This document shows, one piece after another, positions 33,515 to 37,239 of a stretch of 37,239 bases of DNA (within the stretch, counting starts at the first letter, position 1; every line of letters begins with the position of its first letter). The stretch covers positions 1 through 37,239 of the forward strand of contig DATFMH010000129.1 in assembly GCA_035267045.1 (NCBI GenBank), given 5' to 3'. The notes under the pieces were generated by a model that saw only the letters and a program-made list of their open reading frames with translations, did not search any database and was not told where the DNA came from. Source of the stretch: DATFMH01 sp035267045 (GTDB lineage Bacteria > Bacteroidota > Rhodothermia > Balneolales > DATFMH01). The translations under genes were made by a program, and so were the position numbers.

Positions 33515-34388
33515 CATAAACAATTTGTTCTCTGATCCCTCTCCCGGAAGCGATAATAAAACAGGGAAGAACCGAAATCATCTTAAGCAATTGGATCAAT
33601 CTGATCAGCAAAAGGATAATGTTGAAAAGAGTACAGCAAATGATGATAAAGAATTGGGTAACAACAGATCCGGACATAAAATAAAGGGCCGGTATGTATT
33701 GATCGCTGTTTTATTGGTCATCGGAGCGACTTTTCTCGGTTATTATGCGACCAAGGCCGTTATCATTAAAAATATCACTGTTGACGGACAATATTTTTCG
33801 AATCAAAAAGATATTATCGCTGCTGCCAGGGTGCCCATGAATGTTGCGCCTGACAGCATAAATTTTTTAAAAATCATTAAAAATGTCGAGAAGCTTCCCT
33901 ATGTAAAGGAAGCATATATACGTGTTGTCCCGCCGACAACATTACATATACATGTATTAGAACGTAAGCCGATAGCCATGTTAGTAAACGGTGCCAATAA
34001 AATGTATGTCGATGCAGACGGCGTTAAACTCCCCATTATAAATGGGAAAGCCGTTGATGCACCCCTTTTATATGGGTTTCAGGCAACCGGCGCAGGCGAC
34101 ACATTGAAATCAGATCGATTTCACGAAGTGAGTAACTTTCTGACCGATGCCAATAAACACGACCTGGCCGGTATGACGATAAGCGAACTCGGTTTTTCGA
34201 AAAAAGAAGGCATCGTGGCTTTAAGCCAGGATAATGGAGTTAAACTGATTTTTGGGAAAAAAGATTTTAATGAACGGTTAAGCTATTGGGATGCATTTTA
34301 TAAACAGGTTATCCCAAGAAAAGGAATAGATAAATTTTTATCTGTTGATTTGCGCTATAAAGGTCAGATCGTAACACATGAATTATAG
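33507..34388 (+). CDS. ftsQ: Cell division protein FtsQ
   Basis: Bitopic divisome scaffold bridging cytoplasmic and periplasmic division proteins. It has 293 residues with a polar, charged cytoplasmic tail of about 65 residues and one membrane span (YVLIAVLLVIGATFLGYYA, about 68-86). A POTRA domain (IKNITVDGQYFSNQKDIIAAA) follows, then the FtsQ beta domain with LPYVKEAYIRVVPPTTLHIHVLERKPIAM. The ATG at 33507 lies inside the end of murC, preceded by AGGAG at 33498-33502. Identification rests on topology, POTRA pattern and position before ftsA. Confidence 0.92.
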   Translation: MSDINNLFSDPSPGSDNKTGKNRNHLKQLDQSDQQKDNVEKSTANDDKELGNNRSGHKIKGRYVLIAVLLVIGATFLGYYATKAVIIKNITVDGQYFSNQKDIIAAARVPMNVAPDSINFLKIIKNVEKLPYVKEAYIRVVPPTTLHIHVLERKPIAMLVNGANKMYVDADGVKLPIINGKAVDAPLLYGFQATGAGDTLKSDRFHEVSNFLTDANKHDLAGMTISELGFSKKEGIVALSQDNGVKLIFGKKDFNERLSYWDAFYKQVIPRKGIDKFLSVDLRYKGQIVTHEL

Positions 34389-34458
34389 AATACGAAAATA
34401 AAAGCAGTAATCAGCTGTACAGATTAATCAATCAATATATAACAGACGAGTTAAGAAA

Positions 34459-35715
34459 ATGGAAGAGCGTATAGTTGTAGGGCTTGACATAGGAACTACG
34501 AAAGTTTGTGCCATTGTTGCATCCATCGATGAGTTACAACAAATAAACATACTCGGGGTTGGACGGGCCCCCAGTGATGGTCTGAATCGTGGTGTTGTCG
34601 TCAATATCGATCGCACAGTAAATGCCATACAGACAGCCATTGAGCAGGCCCAACTTGCTTCCGGAATAGAAGTACGATCGGTTAATGTAGGTATTGCCGG
34701 CGACCATATTCGCAGTTTGCGAAGCAAAGGTGTTATCACGATCAATAACCGGGATAACGAAATAACCACAAAAGATGTGGAACGCCTTCTTGAAGATTGT
34801 CAACAGATTATGCTGCCTGCCGATCAGCAGATCATACATGTGATACCGCAGGAATTCATTGTTGATGGCCAGGATGGAATCAGTGATCCGGTTGGCATGA
34901 GCGGCATGCGTATGGAGGCTGAAGTCCATATCATTACAGGACTCGTATCGGCTGCCAAAAACATATACCGATGTGTTGAAAAAGCCGGATATGAAGTGGC
35001 CGATGTGATACTTGAGCCTCTCGCCTCCTCATACGCCGTATTGGATGACGAGGAAAAAGAAGCCGGTATCGTTTTGGTCGATATAGGAGGTGGTACTACG
35101 GATGTGGCCGTTTTCCAGGAAAATACCATCCGGCACACAGCCGTCATTGCCATTGCAGGACAAAAAGTTACAGACGACATCCGTATTGGATTAAGTGTAT
35201 TGGAAGATCAGGCTATGAAGTTAAAACACGATCACGGATTGGCTTTTGCCGATCTTATCGAAGACGATGAGGTCATAACCGTTCCCGGTATCGCCGGCCG
35301 GCCGCCCAAAGAAATTAAAACGAGCATACTTGCTCAGATCATTCAAGCCAGGGTTGAAGAAATTCTGGAGATCGTAGCAATTGAGATAAAACGAAGTGGT
35401 TATGCCGGATCATTAAGTGCCGGTGTGGTATTTACAGGTGGAGGTTCCCTCTTAAGCGGAATCTGTCCACTGGCAAACGAAGTATTAGGTATGGACGCAA
35501 AAGTTGGTAAGCCATTGGGACTATCCGGTGGTTTAGTCAGCGAAGTTAATAATCCTATTTATGCAACTGGGGTTGGTCTCGTGTTACATGCTTTAAAAGC
35601 TAAAACAGGGACCAATAATCATGCAATGGTACCTTCATCAAGTCAAGGTTCCAGTGTTGAAAAGGTGATGACCCGTTTAGCTGACCGAATGAAAAGTTGG
35701 TTTAGAGAACTTTAA
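34459..35715 (+). CDS. ftsA: Cell division protein FtsA
   Basis: Actin-like ATPase that tethers FtsZ to the membrane. It has 418 residues. Phosphate-1 motif VVGLDIGTTKVCAIVA is at the N-terminus, the SHS2/1C domain includes VGIAGDHIRSLRSKGVI, phosphate-2 is VLVDIGGGTTDVAVF and the adenosine motif is VVFTGGGSLLSG. The last residues (VMTRLADRMKSWFREL) form a basic amphipathic helix typical of the membrane-targeting tail, following a short Ser-rich linker. A 70-bp gap with no obvious promoter separates it from ftsQ; ftsZ follows after 37 bp. Confidence 0.97.
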   Translation: MEERIVVGLDIGTTKVCAIVASIDELQQINILGVGRAPSDGLNRGVVVNIDRTVNAIQTAIEQAQLASGIEVRSVNVGIAGDHIRSLRSKGVITINNRDNEITTKDVERLLEDCQQIMLPADQQIIHVIPQEFIVDGQDGISDPVGMSGMRMEAEVHIITGLVSAAKNIYRCVEKAGYEVADVILEPLASSYAVLDDEEKEAGIVLVDIGGGTTDVAVFQENTIRHTAVIAIAGQKVTDDIRIGLSVLEDQAMKLKHDHGLAFADLIEDDEVITVPGIAGRPPKEIKTSILAQIIQARVEEILEIVAIEIKRSGYAGSLSAGVVFTGGGSLLSGICPLANEVLGMDAKVGKPLGLSGGLVSEVNNPIYATGVGLVLHALKAKTGTNNHAMVPSSSQGSSVEKVMTRLADRMKSWFREL

Positions 35716-35752
35716 AACGAAAGAGAAAGCAATCTAAGAACAGGAGTCAATT

Positions 35753-37117
35753 ATGACTAAAAATTTAAACACTCGCTTCAGCTTTGACGAACAAAGCCAG
35801 GAAAATGCGAAAATTAAAGTGATTGGCGTCGGTGGTGGTGGTGGAAACGCCATCAACAACATGATCGCCAAGGGGTTAAATAATGTAGAATATATTGCAT
35901 TAAACACTGATGCACAGGCGTTGAAACATAACAATGCCGATATTTGTATCCAGGTTGGTAAATCTTTAACAAGTGGACTCGGTGCCGGTGCACGTCCGGA
36001 AATCGGGCGTGAGGCCGTCGAGGAAAACCGCCACGAAATCGAAGAATGCATTGAAGGTGCCGACATGATATTCGTCACTGCCGGTATGGGTGGCGGCACG
36101 GGTACAGGTGGAGCTCCAATCGTAGCCGGTATTGCCAAAAGAAAAGGTATTTTAACCGTGGCTATCATAACAACTCCATTTTTATGTGAAGGCCGGATTC
36201 GTATGAAATACGCCGTAGAAGGTATCGCTGAATTAAAGAAGAATTGTGATACCGTCATTGTGATACCCAACGAGCGGTTATTGGATATTTCAACGGAAGA
36301 CACAACACTTGTCGAAGCTTTTGAAATGGCCAACGAAGTATTATACAATGCAACCAGGGGTATTTCGGATCTCATTTTAATGCCGGGTTTGATCAACCTC
36401 GACTTTGCCGACGTCCGTACAACTATGCTCGATGGCGGCGCCGCTATCATGGGTTCGGCTACAGCATCAGGACCCGACCGGTCTGAAATTGCCGCTCGCG
36501 AGGCTATTAACTCACCATTATTGGATGGCGTTAGCATTCGTGGTGCACGTAATGTATTGGTAAATATCTCGGCAGGCTCAAACCTCGGTATGCGTGAATC
36601 AACGCTCGCTACCAGTATTATTCAACAGGAAGCCGGTGAAGATGCCGAAATCATCATGGGTACGGTATTGGATGAATCTTTCGGTGACGAAATGCGAATT
36701 ACCGTGATAGCTACCGGTTTTGAACTCTCAGAAAGTAAACAAACTGCTAAAGTCACGGCAAATAAACCACAATTTAAACGGCCACAGGGCATTAATATCA
36801 ATAACGATGGCAAGAATGTTAATCCCCCGTCTTCCGATGATATACCTAAACGGTTCGAACGGCACCCGAGTGAATTTTATAAGGGTGAAAAGAACTTGAA
36901 ACACCTTGATTCTCCGGCAATTCATCGTCGTGGGATAAATATCAGAAGTATCAGGGAAGAGGAAAACGAGCCAAAAAATGAAAATGTGCAAGAGCAATCC
37001 GGTGAAAAGGAAGAGCCAAAAACTGCTAACCGTAATGTACTGCTGAACAACAGAGAAGAACGAATAGACAAGTCGAACTCTGATCAACCGGCGTTCCTCC
37101 GCAAGATCATGGATTGA
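35753..37117 (+). CDS. ftsZ: Cell division protein FtsZ
   Basis: Tubulin-like GTPase forming the cytokinetic Z-ring. It has 454 residues. IKVIGVGGGGGNAINNM starts the GTPase domain, GMGGGTGTGGAPIVAG (about 111-126) is the tubulin signature, NLDFADVRT (about 215-223) contains the T7-loop aspartate, and the C-terminal GTPase-activating domain ends near 325. A long charged Asn/Glu/Lys-rich linker (about 330-440) leads to a conserved C-terminal peptide PAFLRKIMD that would bind FtsA. AGGAG lies 8 nt before the ATG. It is the last gene of the cluster. Confidence 0.98.
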   Translation: MTKNLNTRFSFDEQSQENAKIKVIGVGGGGGNAINNMIAKGLNNVEYIALNTDAQALKHNNADICIQVGKSLTSGLGAGARPEIGREAVEENRHEIEECIEGADMIFVTAGMGGGTGTGGAPIVAGIAKRKGILTVAIITTPFLCEGRIRMKYAVEGIAELKKNCDTVIVIPNERLLDISTEDTTLVEAFEMANEVLYNATRGISDLILMPGLINLDFADVRTTMLDGGAAIMGSATASGPDRSEIAAREAINSPLLDGVSIRGARNVLVNISAGSNLGMRESTLATSIIQQEAGEDAEIIMGTVLDESFGDEMRITVIATGFELSESKQTAKVTANKPQFKRPQGININNDGKNVNPPSSDDIPKRFERHPSEFYKGEKNLKHLDSPAIHRRGINIRSIREEENEPKNENVQEQSGEKEEPKTANRNVLLNNREERIDKSNSDQPAFLRKIMD

Positions 37118-37161
37118 CAACTGTCCACTCTGCCAAGTTTTATCCTAATTTAGATTGCTGA

Positions 37162-37200
37162 AAAAGGAGTCCTTTGATCGGGGCTCCTTTTCCTTTTTTT
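37162..37200 (+). terminator. Intrinsic terminator of the dcw operon
   Basis: AAAAGGAG (37162-37169) and CTCCTTTT (37184-37191) form a perfect 8-bp stem, with further G-C pairing possible inside (TCC with GGG), followed by CC and seven T residues. It starts 45 bp after the ftsZ stop. Confidence 0.88.
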
Positions 37201-37239
37201 GGGGTAAAAGGAATAAAGGTTCACTGATACTATATACCA

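Noticed and set aside
35734..36537. 267-codon minus-strand frame opposite ftsZ
   Set aside because: It lies wholly within ftsZ, is rich in Ala/Pro/Ser as expected from reversed GC-rich codons, and shows no motif; ftsZ is certain.
1..37239. Mobile element, prophage, CRISPR array, tRNA or rRNA
   Set aside because: No transposase, integrase, regularly spaced repeats, cloverleaf or rRNA-like sequence was seen; the region looks like stable chromosomal core with spacer-rich flanks.

Overview
The window is a chromosomal segment from a free-living Gram-negative bacterium, most likely of the Bacteroidota/Rhodothermota/Balneolota (FCB) assemblage. Four things point there. The division/cell-wall (dcw) cluster runs mraZ-rsmH-ftsL-ftsI-murE-mraY-murD-ftsW-murG-murC-ftsQ-ftsA-ftsZ without murF, murB or ddl. 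The FtsI protein carries two C-terminal PASTA domains. A metY-metX-thrA operon with a bifunctional aspartokinase/homoserine dehydrogenase sits behind a SAM-I riboswitch. Many genes lack a strong Shine-Dalgarno sequence. Base composition looks even and moderately AT-rich, and I see no transposase, integrase, phage gene, CRISPR array, rRNA or tRNA. The phylum call is inference; no marker was searched.

Layout. 1-1253 is the 3' part of a YdhS-like FAD/NAD(P)-binding protein, followed by about 700 bp of non-coding DNA with degenerate repeats. 1963-5577 holds an APC-type amino-acid permease and an exported amidase-signature hydrolase. 5905-8150 is an envelope gene pair (small beta-rich exported protein plus lipoprotein). 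8291-10303 (minus) is a divergent class A penicillin-binding protein. 11014-12282 encodes an exported protein with a probable beta-barrel. 12433-13395 (minus) is metF, divergent from pdxJ-era (13563-15215). 15362-21273 is the sulfur/aspartate-family operon metY-osmC-metX-thrA with its long regulatory leader. 21582-37200 is the complete dcw operon, from its promoter and three MraZ boxes to an intrinsic terminator after ftsZ.

The most interesting part is the leader of the met operon (about 15281-15799). Before the SAM-I riboswitch there is an unannotated 26-codon ORF (15362-15442) whose centre reads Arg-Met-Cys-Cys-Cys-Met-Val-Met-Gln-Met. It is followed by an intrinsic terminator (15468-15498). 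The terminator's left arm is perfectly complementary over 8 nt to a segment at the end of the ORF, so an antiterminator and the terminator are mutually exclusive. This is the layout of a ribosome-mediated attenuator sensing Cys/Met-tRNA charging. Only 23 nt after its T-tract the SAM-I aptamer begins, with its own strong terminator (15669-15708). Two transcription attenuators of different mechanism therefore appear to be stacked in one leader, reading low charged Cys/Met-tRNA and low SAM before metY, osmC, metX and thrA are transcribed.

How the genes work together. ThrA makes homoserine from aspartate (with an aspartate-semialdehyde dehydrogenase encoded elsewhere), MetX acetylates it, and MetY adds sulfide to give homocysteine. 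MetF, encoded separately, supplies methyl-tetrahydrofolate for the final methylation. The dcw operon makes the peptidoglycan precursor (MurC, MurD, MurE with a meso-diaminopimelate-type motif, MraY, MurG) and the septal machine (FtsZ, FtsA, FtsQ, FtsL, FtsW, FtsI), with MraZ as likely autoregulator and RsmH as 16S rRNA methyltransferase.
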